A DNA stretch of 64,000 nt from Bowmanella yangjiangensis (GTDB lineage Bacteria > Pseudomonadota > Gammaproteobacteria > Enterobacterales > Alteromonadaceae). Made by a program: the position numbers and the translations under genes. Of this stretch, positions 1 to 7,628 are shown piece after piece. Below the pieces are notes generated by a model. The model made no database searches and was not told where the DNA came from. It worked only from the letters and a program-made list of their open reading frames with translations. Position 1 is the stretch's first letter; every line of letters begins with the position of its first letter. The DNA lies in NCBI RefSeq assembly GCF_017255015.1, contig NZ_JAFKCS010000016.1:20092-84091 (forward strand), read 5' to 3'.

Positions 1-35
1 CAACACGTTGCTCGCGTTTGTGGCGGGCGTTATAC
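1..35 (+). other. 3' part of an integron attC site (truncated by window edge)
   Basis: The segment ends in GTTATAC (29-35), a near match to the attC 3' core GTTRRRY. The preceding TGCTCGCGTTT is shared with the attC at 2283-2342. The reverse complement of GTTATAC is GTATAAC, which is exactly the 5' core of the attC at 1927-1986, as expected if the cassette starting at base 30 carries that attC. Only the right half is present, so the hairpin cannot be checked. Confidence 0.7.
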
Positions 36-70
36 CTCATACTAATATCTTTCCAAATAGGCAATGAAAG

Positions 71-1297
71 ATGATTAATTTTAGCAAAGTCACGTTAAAT
101 GACTGGCGACAATTCGAACACATAGATATTGACTTCAACAGTCAAACGACTGTATTGACCGGGGCGAATGGATGCGGGAAAACTACAATATTGAATGTTT
201 TGAGCCGCCACTTTGGATGGAATATTAACTTCAGTGCTACTCCATTCATCGGCAAAAAGAAGAAGAAAAAAATATTTAGTGATTTGAGAAGGATTCGAGA
301 TCGGGAGGAATCGAACCATCAAGCCGAAATTGTGGGAAATATTAGGTACTCGAATGGAGGAGTGTGCCAGCTACATGTTCCAGCCAATAGTGCGACAAAT
401 CCACAATACCAGCTGCAATATGCCAATCAACAGCCAGTTATTGGTCTACATATTCCGTCTCATCGACCAGCAATCTCATTCCAAAATATAGACAATCTCC
501 CAGTAAACCCCAAGTCAAATCAGCAGCAATATCAAGAATTTCAACAGCTACTGTTACAAACATATGGATCGGCAAATGTAAGGAATCCTGGAGTTGTTTT
601 AAAACAATCATTGATATCACTAGCATTGTTTGGTTATGGGAACGAAGCCGTTGAAGAAAACGAGGAATATAAAAGGCTATTTTTGAGGTTTCAGGAAATA
701 TTGCGGATAGTTTTACCTAAATCTCTCGGCTTCGAAAAATTGGAAATACGAATGCCCGATGTGGTTGTGATTACAAAAACCGGCGATTTTCCTCTTTCTT
801 CAATGTCAGGAGGTGTAAACTCTTTGTTTGGTATTGCGTGGCAAATACACATGTATGGTGCTGACAAAAATGGATGCACTGTTATACTCGACGAACCTGA
901 AAATCATCTCCATCCAAGCATGCAGAGAAGCCTGCTACCCAATCTTGAGAAAGCATTCCCTAATTATAAATTTATTATTGCGACACACAGCCCCTTTATT
1001 GTTACATCAAATCCCAATGCGAATGTTTATGGCCTGCTTTACAGTGGTGAAAGAAAAATTATTTCAGAGCATCTAGGTAAGGCAGATTTGTCCGGATCAC
1101 CCGACAAGATACTTCGCGAAATATTAGATGTTCCTACCACCCTACCAATATGGGTCGAGGAAAAAATAAGCGAGATATTAAAGAAATATGAAGGGCAACC
1201 AGATACCGAAGAAAAAATATCGAAGATGTTTAATGAGCTTAAAGAATCAGGCTTGAATGACTCATTATCAATGTATGATTTTAAGAGAGAGGGGTGA
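71..1297 (+). CDS. ptuA: PtuA-like AAA/ABC-type ATPase of a Septu-like antiphage module
   Basis: The 408-residue protein is an SMC/ABC-type ATPase. It has Walker A GANGCGKT at residues 31-38, an ABC-signature-like SMSGG near residue 244, Walker B with ILDEPE near 272-277 and the switch histidine in ATHSPF near 304. In Septu systems such an ATPase forms a complex with an HNH nuclease and restricts phage growth. The next gene, 4 nt downstream, encodes exactly that partner. ATG at 71 is preceded by a modest GAAAG. Base composition is AT-richer than the core genes further right, which fits acquired DNA. The Septu assignment is inferred from domain pairing; an OLD-like ATPase of another defence type is the main alternative. 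Confidence 0.75.
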   Translation: MINFSKVTLNDWRQFEHIDIDFNSQTTVLTGANGCGKTTILNVLSRHFGWNINFSATPFIGKKKKKKIFSDLRRIRDREESNHQAEIVGNIRYSNGGVCQLHVPANSATNPQYQLQYANQQPVIGLHIPSHRPAISFQNIDNLPVNPKSNQQQYQEFQQLLLQTYGSANVRNPGVVLKQSLISLALFGYGNEAVEENEEYKRLFLRFQEILRIVLPKSLGFEKLEIRMPDVVVITKTGDFPLSSMSGGVNSLFGIAWQIHMYGADKNGCTVILDEPENHLHPSMQRSLLPNLEKAFPNYKFIIATHSPFIVTSNPNANVYGLLYSGERKIISEHLGKADLSGSPDKILREILDVPTTLPIWVEEKISEILKKYEGQPDTEEKISKMFNELKESGLNDSLSMYDFKREG

Positions 1298-1301
1298 ACT
1301 C

Positions 1302-1976
1302 TTGAGGAATCTACAAAAACTGGCCGAGCCAGATATATTAGCGACTAATCACGTAGTTTGGCTTGAGCAATACAGAGCAGACAAAACAAATAGCACCAAA
1401 AAAAATCGTTATCGACATAAGGAAATAAAGCAGCAACTAAAAGATGAAACTGGGCATAAATGCGTATATTGCGAAAGTAAAATAGGTCATAACACACCTG
1501 GTGACATCGAGCATAAAATTCCTTCGTCGAAAGACGAAAACCAACATTTCGTTTGGTTTAATCTCACAATTGCGTGTACTGAGTGTAATCGACGAAAGAA
1601 TGATTACTACGTTGTAGGCAACGAATTCCTAGATCCTTATTCTGATGACGTTGAAGGAATGCTGGAACATCATGGTCCGTTGGTTTACTGGAAGAGTGCC
1701 AATGTACGGGCGGAAACTACAATTCGCACACTAGAGCTTAATGGGTATAGCAGGCAACAACTTATTGAAAGGAAAATCAATAAAATTGAGGAGTTCAATA
1801 ATCTAATTGAGCGATTTCTTTCCAATAGTGGTGCGCTGAAAATGCTGCTATGGCGTCAGATTGAAGAAATGATTGATAAGAAGTCTGAGTACTCAGCAAT
1901 GCTATTAGAGACCGTTGAGAAAAAAGGTATAACAAGTCAAAGCACGCGGACGTCGCTACGCTCCGCCGGTGTTTGA
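1302..1976 (+). CDS. ptuB: PtuB-like HNH endonuclease (TIGR02646-like)
   Basis: The HNH/zinc fold is visible: CVYC at residues 54-57, the IEH core with His about residue 71, and CTEC-N at 92-96. This resembles PtuB, the nuclease of Septu and of some retron systems. I chose TTG at 1302 because GGGGTG lies 5 nt upstream and the resulting N-terminus (MRNLQKLAEPDIL) matches the usual beginning of this family. The longer ATG start at 1257 would overlap ptuA and has no ribosome site. The last 15 or so codons lie inside the attC hairpin, so the C-terminal tail is probably set by the recombination site rather than by function. Confidence 0.75.
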   Translation: MRNLQKLAEPDILATNHVVWLEQYRADKTNSTKKNRYRHKEIKQQLKDETGHKCVYCESKIGHNTPGDIEHKIPSSKDENQHFVWFNLTIACTECNRRKNDYYVVGNEFLDPYSDDVEGMLEHHGPLVYWKSANVRAETTIRTLELNGYSRQQLIERKINKIEEFNNLIERFLSNSGALKMLLWRQIEEMIDKKSEYSAMLLETVEKKGITSQSTRTSLRSAGV

Positions 1977-1986
1977 GTCGTTGAAT
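1927..1986 (+). other. complete integron attC site of cassette 1
   Basis: The 5' core GTATAAC is at 1927-1933 and the 3' core GTTGAAT at 1980-1986, which fits GTTRRRY. Between them lies an imperfect hairpin. CAAA (1938-1941) pairs with TTTG (1972-1975), CAC (1943-1945) with GTG (1969-1971), and GCGGA (1946-1950) with TCCGC (1962-1966). G1942 is extrahelical and there is a CG bulge at 1967-1968. Extrahelical bases of this kind orient integrase on the folded bottom strand. The loop is 1951-1961. Confidence 0.8.
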
Positions 1987-2336
1987 TGGAGAAAGTTGAG
2001 ACTAATATGGATATTTTGAGCACTGCGATTCAAGTTAACCTTTCTACAATCATATTTTCCTGCATTGCTGTAATTGTTGTCTGGCGATTCCAACACGCGG
2101 GAAAGCTTCGTTTTGCTTTGGGTTTATCCGTTGTCTGTCTAAGTGGTTTGCTGGCAATTCCAGCGGCTGAATATTTTGCAGGTTCATCTATTTCAATAAT
2201 TACCCTAAGTAACATAATCGGTATGTTTCATGGTGCTGGTTTGCTAATTTGTGCGACAGCTTTTAAGCCAAATAAAAAACGCGTGTAACAAGTTAAAGCA
2301 TATGGAAACCAACCACTGTGCTCGCGTTTTCCGCTG
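1981..2336 (+). mobile_element. integron gene cassette 2
   Basis: This short cassette begins at the cleavage point of the preceding attC and ends at the G of GTTAAAC (2336-2342). It carries one small membrane-protein gene whose stop codon TAA lies within the attC 5' core. It appears to be the last cassette before non-cassette sequence. Confidence 0.6.
2007..2288 (+). CDS. small three-helix membrane protein of integron cassette
   Basis: The predicted protein has 93 residues with three hydrophobic segments at about residues 10-28, 34-52 and 60-84, and a basic C-terminal tail (KPNKKRV). It therefore probably sits in the inner membrane. I do not recognise a family. ATG at 2007 has GAG 6 nt upstream; TTG at 1986 would add seven polar residues. 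The gene is the sole content of its cassette and lies directly downstream of a defence cassette, but co-function is not shown, since cassettes are assembled independently. Confidence 0.6.
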   Translation: MDILSTAIQVNLSTIIFSCIAVIVVWRFQHAGKLRFALGLSVVCLSGLLAIPAAEYFAGSSISIITLSNIIGMFHGAGLLICATAFKPNKKRV

Positions 2337-2342
2337 TTAAAC
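2283..2342 (+). other. probable attC site of cassette 2
   Basis: The 5' core GTGTAAC (2283-2289) is followed by AAGTTAAAGCA, nearly identical to AAGTCAAAGCA after the 5' core of the upstream attC. The 3' core is GTTAAAC (2336-2342). GGAAA (2304-2308) can pair with TTTCC (2328-2332), and AGC with GCT, leaving a bulge. CTCGCGTTT is shared with the truncated attC at the left edge. The pairing is weaker than in the first site, so this copy may be decayed. Confidence 0.6.
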
Positions 2343-2886
2343 CGTAACAGTCCGTAATTGGTGCAAAGCAAACATTAACCGACAAAACATCATAAGTTGT
2401 AACCCCTAAGCGGCCCGAGCCGCCTTAATTCCCCTTTAACGCCACGCCCGAGCTGGATGCCAGGTAAACGCCTGACGATTATCAAGGATGAGAATCGAGC
2501 CGATACGAACAGGGAGTGAGTGGAGGCGACAGGCGTTTTCCCAATCCAGTTTGGGTGTTGTGTGGCGTCAGGGGCGCGTTTTCTTTGCGTCTCGTTTCTT
2601 TGCCGCGCAGCAAAGAAATGGGACTGGCGCTCCAAGGATGGAGTGTCATATCAGGCATGGATGCCGATGAAGTTTAGATTGTCACCTTTTGTACTTTCTA
2701 ACGCTAAGCCAGGCAATCCATGCCGCAAGTAATAACCAAAACACCACTATGACCGTGTAAGCCAGAGGAGATTGGGGCGTTGCGCCAAACTCCGCGACCT
2801 CAAAATGGCACTACTAGTGCAAGGAACCTATTACCCTGCCAAGATCGCAAGTACAATCCGTTGCCTGCCGAAAAAAGGAGATGGGG
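2343..2886. other. gene-free stretch downstream of the cassette array, with a short hairpin
   Basis: No convincing gene was found; open frames here lack ribosome sites and family resemblance. A perfect 9-bp inverted repeat TTTCTTTGC / GCAAAGAAA with a 6-nt loop lies at 2595-2618. The stretch is GC-richer than the cassettes. It may be an intergenic repeat or decayed gene, but neither can be shown from a single copy. AAAGGAG at its right end serves the next gene. Confidence 0.5.
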
Positions 2887-3519
2887 ATGGATCTGATTAA
2901 TTTACTGGCCTTTGTCGTTGTTGTGGCGTTACTGGTTATCTCGCCTGGTCCCAACGGGCTGTTGATTGCCAAGACTGTGCCTGCCTCCGGTCGGGCGGCT
3001 GGCTTTGCCAATATTTGGGGATTTGTGGCGGCTTTCTATGTGCACGGTACCTTATCGGTATTTGGTATCTCGGTGTTATTGGTGCAGTCCGCTCAGGCAT
3101 TTTTTATCTTTAAAATCCTCGGCGCCATGTATTTATGTTGGATTGGCGTGAAGTCTCTGCTGGCGGCCTGGAAAGCACAAACTGTGGTTGTGTCGGCCGA
3201 TGTAAAAAAGGCTAAGGCGGTCAACTTTAAGGGAGCCTTTGCTGAGGGCTTTTTTACCAACGTGCTCAATCCCAAAGTGTCGATGTTCTATCTGGCTGCT
3301 TTTCCTCAGTTCCTATCTATGGACGCATCCGCCAGCCAGGCCTACTTGCTGGTATCAGCACATGCGCTTATTAACCTCATTTGGTTCTCTTGTATGGTGA
3401 TGCTGTTGTCCCGGCTTAAAGGGCTGGCCGGTAGTCCAACCTTCAGCCGCTGGCTTAAGTCGGTCACTGGGGTGGTGTTTATTGGTTTTGGTGCCAAGCT
3501 CGCTTATCTCAAGCCCTAA
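2887..3519 (+). CDS. LysE/RhtB-family amino acid exporter
   Basis: The 210-residue membrane protein has about six hydrophobic segments and the SPGPNG motif near residue 20 that is typical of LysE/RhtB translocators. These export amino acids or their analogues across the inner membrane. I chose ATG at 2887, which is 6 nt after AAGGAG; the in-frame ATG at 2881 abuts the ribosome site and is unlikely. The substrate cannot be read from the sequence. It is the first ordinary chromosomal gene to the right of the integron cassettes. Confidence 0.85.
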   Translation: MDLINLLAFVVVVALLVISPGPNGLLIAKTVPASGRAAGFANIWGFVAAFYVHGTLSVFGISVLLVQSAQAFFIFKILGAMYLCWIGVKSLLAAWKAQTVVVSADVKKAKAVNFKGAFAEGFFTNVLNPKVSMFYLAAFPQFLSMDASASQAYLLVSAHALINLIWFSCMVMLLSRLKGLAGSPTFSRWLKSVTGVVFIGFGAKLAYLKP

Positions 3520-3610
3520 GCCGGTTTGCTTTTTTGTGAAACGGCGCTGTGTTTAAACGGACGGCTAAAGGTTACGCCGCTCTCCCTTGCCCATTTATCA
3601 GGAGAAGTTG

Positions 3611-3946
3611 ATGTTTTTAAGGATGGCCCCGTTTTTATTGTTATTGATGCTATTAAGTGGTTGCAGTAAACCGCTGCCCGACGACAAGCTGATGTATGCC
3701 GGTGAGTGGCAAAGCAAGGAAATGTATCTGCTGATTTTGCCTGATGGTACTGTGGCTTATGAGCGGCTTAAAAATGGCGGCACCACCTCGATAAACGGGC
3801 CACTAAAAGAATTCAACGGCGATAATTTTGTGGTGGGGTTTGGCCCGCTAAGCTCCACTTTTGAAGTATCAGAGCCGCCGCATTTGGTGGACGGGCACTG
3901 GCAAATGGTGGTGGATGGCGTGCGACTCACCCGCAGCCCCGATTAA
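3611..3946 (+). CDS. small lipoprotein of unknown function
   Basis: The protein has 111 residues and a lipoprotein signal peptide: a hydrophobic leucine run followed by the lipobox LSGC with Cys at residue 18. The mature part is about 94 residues, beta-rich by appearance, and has no catalytic motif I recognise. ATG at 3611 follows AGGAG by about 6 nt; an upstream in-frame ATG at 3587 would put the signal sequence too far inside. It probably lies in the outer or inner membrane facing the periplasm. Confidence 0.7.
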   Translation: MFLRMAPFLLLLMLLSGCSKPLPDDKLMYAGEWQSKEMYLLILPDGTVAYERLKNGGTTSINGPLKEFNGDNFVVGFGPLSSTFEVSEPPHLVDGHWQMVVDGVRLTRSPD

Positions 3947-3994
3947 GCCTATTTGGCTGTTTAGGAACGATTTAGTTAAACAAAAGGATTGGCA

Positions 3995-4213
3995 GTGAGA
4001 GCCGAGCTAAGAGCGAAAATTATTCAAGTATGCGATAAAAAGATGGCCAGTAAGGGCGAGAACGTTGGGCTGTCATTTTATGCGTTTTTTGCCAATAAGA
4101 ATGACAACCCGGCACTGCTGATGGAAGCCGCTACCTGGTGGATACAAACCCATCAACTGGATCACTTCGTTAAGGCTAAAACCATTAAGCAGATGGTGGA
4201 GCAGGGCCTGTAA
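3995..4213 (+). CDS. small conserved-looking hypothetical protein
   Basis: The 72-residue protein has a basic N-terminal helix, a central KGENVGLSFYAFFANK stretch and an aromatic middle (ATWWIQTH). There is no signal peptide or membrane span, so it is probably cytoplasmic. GTG at 3995 is preceded by AAAAGGA with 6-nt spacing; TTG at 3989 is the other possible start. I do not recognise the family. Codon use looks like that of its neighbours and the frame is cleanly open, so it is likely a real gene. Confidence 0.55.
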   Translation: MRAELRAKIIQVCDKKMASKGENVGLSFYAFFANKNDNPALLMEAATWWIQTHQLDHFVKAKTIKQMVEQGL

Positions 4214-4241
4214 AGCAGGCCTGCATCTGCCATTGTTAAAT

Positions 4242-5141
4242 TTACCCAGCACTCGCCAGGTGCTGATTGAAAAAGGCTAGGGTGCGCTGCCAGGCCAGTT
4301 CGGCGGCATCCTTGGCATAGCGCGGCGTGGAATCATTATGAAAACCATGCTGCGTGCCGGGGTAAAAGTGCACTTGATGGGCTTTGTTGTGTTGATTCAG
4401 GGTTTGCTGGTAGGCTGGCCACTGGCTGTTTACCCGTTCGTCATTTTCTGCATATTGGATCAGTAGTGGTGCCTGAATTTGTTCAACCAGCTCCAGCGGT
4501 GCGGCTGAGCCGTAAAAGGGCACTGCGGCGTTAACCAGTTCCGGCAGCTCTGCGGCCATGCGGTTGGTCATGGCACCGCCAAAACAAAAACCTACCACCC
4601 CCAGTTTGCCATTGCCTTGGGTTAGTGCTTTGGCATAGCGGGCAGCGGCGAACAAATCTTCTCGTAACTTGTTAGCATCCAGGCTGCGTTGCATGGCGCG
4701 ACCGTCGTCGTCATTGCCAGGATAACCGCCAAGCGGCGCTAAACCGTCTGGTGCCAGGGCGATAAAACCGGCCTTGGCAAAGCGCCTGGCCACATCCTTA
4801 ATATAAGGATTGAGCCCGCGGTTCTCGTGGATAACCAAAACCACAGGGCGCGGTGTTTCCAATGGCTGGGGCAGCACCAGGTAGCCCTTGCCTTCGCCAT
4901 GGCCGTCAGGGGAGGGGTAGGTGACATAAGTGGCTTTTAGGCCAGGATCATTAAAGGATACCTGTTCGGCAGCCGCATAATCCGGGCTGAGATACTGATA
5001 CAGAGTTAACGCGGTAATGCCGCCAACCGCCAGGCGGCTCAAGCCTTGCAAGAATGCACGCCTGTCCATCTGACCGTGGGCATACCGGTCGTAAAGATGG
5101 AACATTTCATCGGTCAGGGCGGGGTGGCGTGGTTTGCTCAT
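4242..5141 (-). CDS. dienelactone hydrolase family protein, YghX-like, with Tat-like signal
   Basis: The 299-residue alpha/beta hydrolase has the dienelactone hydrolase triad: Cys186 in GFCFGG, Asp234 in ENDERV and His265 in TQHGFH. The N-terminus carries DRRAFLQ (26-32) followed by a hydrophobic stretch, consistent with a twin-arginine signal, so the enzyme is probably periplasmic. The divergent neighbour is a YghU-type glutathione transferase; the E. coli yghX and yghU genes are also neighbours, which supports the YghX-like call. The natural substrate is not known. Confidence 0.8.
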   Translation of the reverse strand: MSKPRHPALTDEMFHLYDRYAHGQMDRRAFLQGLSRLAVGGITALTLYQYLSPDYAAAEQVSFNDPGLKATYVTYPSPDGHGEGKGYLVLPQPLETPRPVVLVIHENRGLNPYIKDVARRFAKAGFIALAPDGLAPLGGYPGNDDDGRAMQRSLDANKLREDLFAAARYAKALTQGNGKLGVVGFCFGGAMTNRMAAELPELVNAAVPFYGSAAPLELVEQIQAPLLIQYAENDERVNSQWPAYQQTLNQHNKAHQVHFYPGTQHGFHNDSTPRYAKDAAELAWQRTLAFFNQHLASAG

Positions 5142-5318
5142 GTTTATTCCCTAAAATGTCAGTTGTACGCTGAAACCTGATCAACAGGTTGTATAGCCTC
5201 AAGCAACTTATCGTACTTTACAAAGTCATTGGTCGCAAAACAGGCAATGCAATGACTTGAATCTGGTTCCTTTCGTGCGCATTAATTGCCTGACGCATTT
5301 TCCAATCAAGGACTCGTG

Positions 5319-6161
5319 ATGACCGACAACAATGACTATACCCCACCAAAAATCTGGACCTGGGACGCCGAAAGTGGCGGTAAGTGGGCCAGTATTAACC
5401 GTCCTATTGCCGGGGCAACCCATGATAAAAGCCTGCCGGTGGGCAAGCATCCGATGCAGCTTTATTCGCTGGCTACCCCCAATGGCCAGAAGGCGGCCAT
5501 TATGCTCGAAGAGCTGCTGGCGCTGGGTATCAAAGAGGCTGAGTATGATGCCTGGCTGATTGATATAGGTGAGGGTACGCAGTTTTCCTCTGGCTTTGTA
5601 GAGGTAAACCCCAACTCCAAGATCCCCGCCTTACTGGATACCAGTTCACTGCCGCCTATCCGGGTGTTTGAGTCAGGGGCGATTTTGCAGTACCTGGCTG
5701 ACAAGTTCGGTGTGTTGGTGCCAAGCGATGCGAAAGGCAAAGCCGAATGCCGCAACTGGTTGTTCTGGCAGATGGGGGCTGCGCCGTACTTAGGTGGCGG
5801 CTTCGGGCATTTCTACGCTTATGCGCCGTTTAAGATGGAGTACCCCATCAATCGTTTCACTATGGAAGTGAAGCGCCAATTGGATGTGCTCGACCGCCAT
5901 CTGGCGGAGCATCAATATATGGCAGGTGATGAATATTCCATTGCTGATATTGCGATCTGGCCCTGGTATGGCGATCTGGTACTAGGCAATATTTATGACG
6001 CCGCCGAGTTTTTGCAGGTTCAGGAATATGCCCATGTGCAGAGATGGGCGAAACAGATTGCCCAGCGCCCGGCTGTACAACGAGGTAGGCGGGTCAACCG
6101 TACCTGGGGTGAAGAGCATGAGCAATTAGCCGAACGTCATAGTGCGGCTGATTTGGACTAA
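5319..6161 (+). CDS. yghU: YghU-like glutathione S-transferase / disulfide-bond oxidoreductase
   Basis: The 280-residue protein begins with the long N-terminal extension (YTPPKIWTWD...GGKWASINRPIAG) characteristic of YghU. It continues into a thioredoxin-fold GST N-domain (LYSLATPNGQKAAIMLEE, NPNSKIPALLD, ESGAILQYLA) and an alpha-helical C-domain (YSIADIAIWPW). YghU-type enzymes bind two glutathiones and reduce disulfides or organic hydroperoxides in the cytoplasm. ATG at 5319 follows AAGGA; the in-frame start at 5286 lacks one. It is divergent from the YghX-like hydrolase, with about 177 bp between. Confidence 0.9.
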   Translation: MTDNNDYTPPKIWTWDAESGGKWASINRPIAGATHDKSLPVGKHPMQLYSLATPNGQKAAIMLEELLALGIKEAEYDAWLIDIGEGTQFSSGFVEVNPNSKIPALLDTSSLPPIRVFESGAILQYLADKFGVLVPSDAKGKAECRNWLFWQMGAAPYLGGGFGHFYAYAPFKMEYPINRFTMEVKRQLDVLDRHLAEHQYMAGDEYSIADIAIWPWYGDLVLGNIYDAAEFLQVQEYAHVQRWAKQIAQRPAVQRGRRVNRTWGEEHEQLAERHSAADLD

Positions 6162-6175
6162 GACGCTAGCAGGCG

Positions 6176-6721
6176 CTAATCACACTGAGCGAAATGCACT
6201 TGTGCCTGGTCAGCCTCGCTGGCTGCCGATATGGCAACCTGCTTGAGCTGGGCACTGGCGTCAAACTGCGCGCCGGTGCCAGGCCAATAGTAATGGGTGC
6301 CTAACTGCGGATTTGGGCCTTGGCATAGGGTAAGCAGCACGGGATAGTCAGGGATAAGTGCATCTTCGCCTTGCTCAACGGCCATGGCAAAGCGCAGCGA
6401 GCGGGTGGGGGTTCCACGGATCATCTGTTGCACTTCGGCTGTATAAATATGCCACTGCATCTCTGGCTCGTGATGATCATGCTGAGTTTGCACCTGCGTG
6501 ATCTTTACCACAGCGCTAAAGGGCGTTTGCCGCACGGCAATGTAAAGAGCCTGTTGCTGGGCCTCGTCCAGAGCAACATGTTCAAGCTGGTTTCTCTGAC
6601 TACATGCACACAGGCCAGCTGTCAGCGCGGTCAAAATCAGCCATCCTCGCCGTGCATTATGCTTCGCTGCCTGCGGCTGTGGCGTGCTGCGAATAAAGGG
6701 GTAAGTCCACCCTGGTTTCAT
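6176..6721 (-). CDS. probable lipoprotein of unknown function overlapping the upstream amidase gene
   Basis: The 181-residue product has a late signal segment (GWLILTALTAGLCAC) ending in a lipobox-like CAC, preceded by a long basic N-region. ATG at 6721 is supported by GGAAGG 5-6 nt upstream, although this makes the gene overlap the end of the upstream amidase gene by 65 nt in another frame. The mature part resembles secreted proteins with a short CxP-like region (LTLCQGPNPQLG) but no family is certain. It is likely translated from the same transcript as the amidase. Confidence 0.6.
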   Translation of the reverse strand: MKPGWTYPFIRSTPQPQAAKHNARRGWLILTALTAGLCACSQRNQLEHVALDEAQQQALYIAVRQTPFSAVVKITQVQTQHDHHEPEMQWHIYTAEVQQMIRGTPTRSLRFAMAVEQGEDALIPDYPVLLTLCQGPNPQLGTHYYWPGTGAQFDASAQLKQVAISAASEADQAQVHFAQCD

Positions 6722-7460
6722 CAAAGCCTTCCGGTACCACAAAGCTGTCCCATACGTCACGACTATAGCGGGCGATGTTGACGCTGTCGCGCTGATTACC
6801 ACCCAGCATATAAAGTGATTTTCTATCCGCGCTTGTGCCTGCCACAAAGGCCACGTGCCCACCGCCTTGACGGCTTTTAATGCCAATGGCTCCATATACC
6901 GGCTGGGCAATCTGCCGGCCAAAGTGCCGCCACTCTTTGGCCCGGTAAGCTTGAGCTACTGGTGTGAAGCCACTTTGCCGCATTACCCAGGCAACAAATG
7001 AGCCGCACCAGGCATTTTCTCCGCCAGAGTCGTCTGTTCCCCAAAAACCTGCGGCTTTGAAATACGCCAGGATACGCGCATTGGCCTCGGGGCCCGGCAC
7101 TTCTGTTTGACCCATTTCAGCCATGGCGATAGTCATCCAGGGCACATCAGACCGAACTGACTGCGCAGGCTCGTTCCTGGTTAATGCGGCCAGCTCGCGG
7201 TTAATTGTTCTATGTGTCTTACCATTGACGTCAACCCGTCCGTCCGGCGTCTGCATCTTGACTACCTGAGCCTGAAAATACCTGATAGCGGCAACGGTTT
7301 TGGCTTTGTCGGGATCACTACCCAGACTGCCATCGACGCTGAGCGGGGCGATATGCGCGGGGCTGAGCAATTGATTAAGCGCAATCTGCACGGCGCGGAT
7401 GTCTTCGGTATGGTTAGTGCCCCCCATACCTACAGAGTGATTAAGTGTAAGCGGTGCCAT
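6657..7460 (-). CDS. TIGR02594-type peptidoglycan amidase with N-terminal PG-binding-like region
   Basis: The 267-residue protein starts with a peptidoglycan-binding-like repeat region (DIRAVQIALNQLL..., FQAQVV). From about residue 115 it continues into a CHAP/NlpC-like domain. Visible are the catalytic-type Cys in NAWCGSFVAWVM and a His in GGGHVAFVAG, with the AEMGQTEVPGPEANARIL segment typical of TIGR02594 proteins found in phages and bacteria. It probably cleaves peptide bonds in the cell wall. ATG at 7460 follows GGGAGG by 7 nt. No signal peptide is seen, so export or delivery would need another route. Confidence 0.8.
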   Translation of the reverse strand: MAPLTLNHSVGMGGTNHTEDIRAVQIALNQLLSPAHIAPLSVDGSLGSDPDKAKTVAAIRYFQAQVVKMQTPDGRVDVNGKTHRTINRELAALTRNEPAQSVRSDVPWMTIAMAEMGQTEVPGPEANARILAYFKAAGFWGTDDSGGENAWCGSFVAWVMRQSGFTPVAQAYRAKEWRHFGRQIAQPVYGAIGIKSRQGGGHVAFVAGTSADRKSLYMLGGNQRDSVNIARYSRDVWDSFVVPEGFDETRVDLPLYSQHATAAGSEA

Positions 7461-7628
7461 GAAGTGGCCTCCCAAGCTTGACTTGAATGAACTGCACTGG
7501 CGATTATTCAGTCAAGCAGGGCGATGGCTTGTTGTCCAACACATGGCAAATAAAACCGCAAGCTGGGACACGCGAATAAGCACAATGCTGGCTAGAGTTG
7601 GCAAACACCCTACCAAGAGGAACTCTCA

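Larger units (their letters stand above)
30..1980 (+). mobile_element. integron gene cassette 1 carrying a Septu-like defence pair
   Basis: The cassette runs from the cleavage point in G^TTATAC (29-35) to the G of G^TTGAAT (1980-1986). It contains two same-strand genes (PtuA-like ATPase, PtuB-like HNH nuclease) and its own attC at the 3' end. The coding sequence of the second gene ends inside the attC, a common arrangement in cassettes. There is no cassette integrase in the window, so whether the array is still mobile is unknown. Confidence 0.75.

Noticed and set aside
2390-2732. Small proteins on either strand in the gap between the cassettes and the LysE-type gene
   Set aside because: Several overlapping open frames of 60-81 codons exist but none has a ribosome site or recognisable motif; they are explained by GC content.
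6722-6922. N-terminal extension of the lipoprotein gene at 6176-6721 up to an ATG at 6922
   Set aside because: This stretch is read in the amidase gene in another frame with clear family motifs. The extension lacks a ribosome site and would put the signal peptide deep inside the protein.
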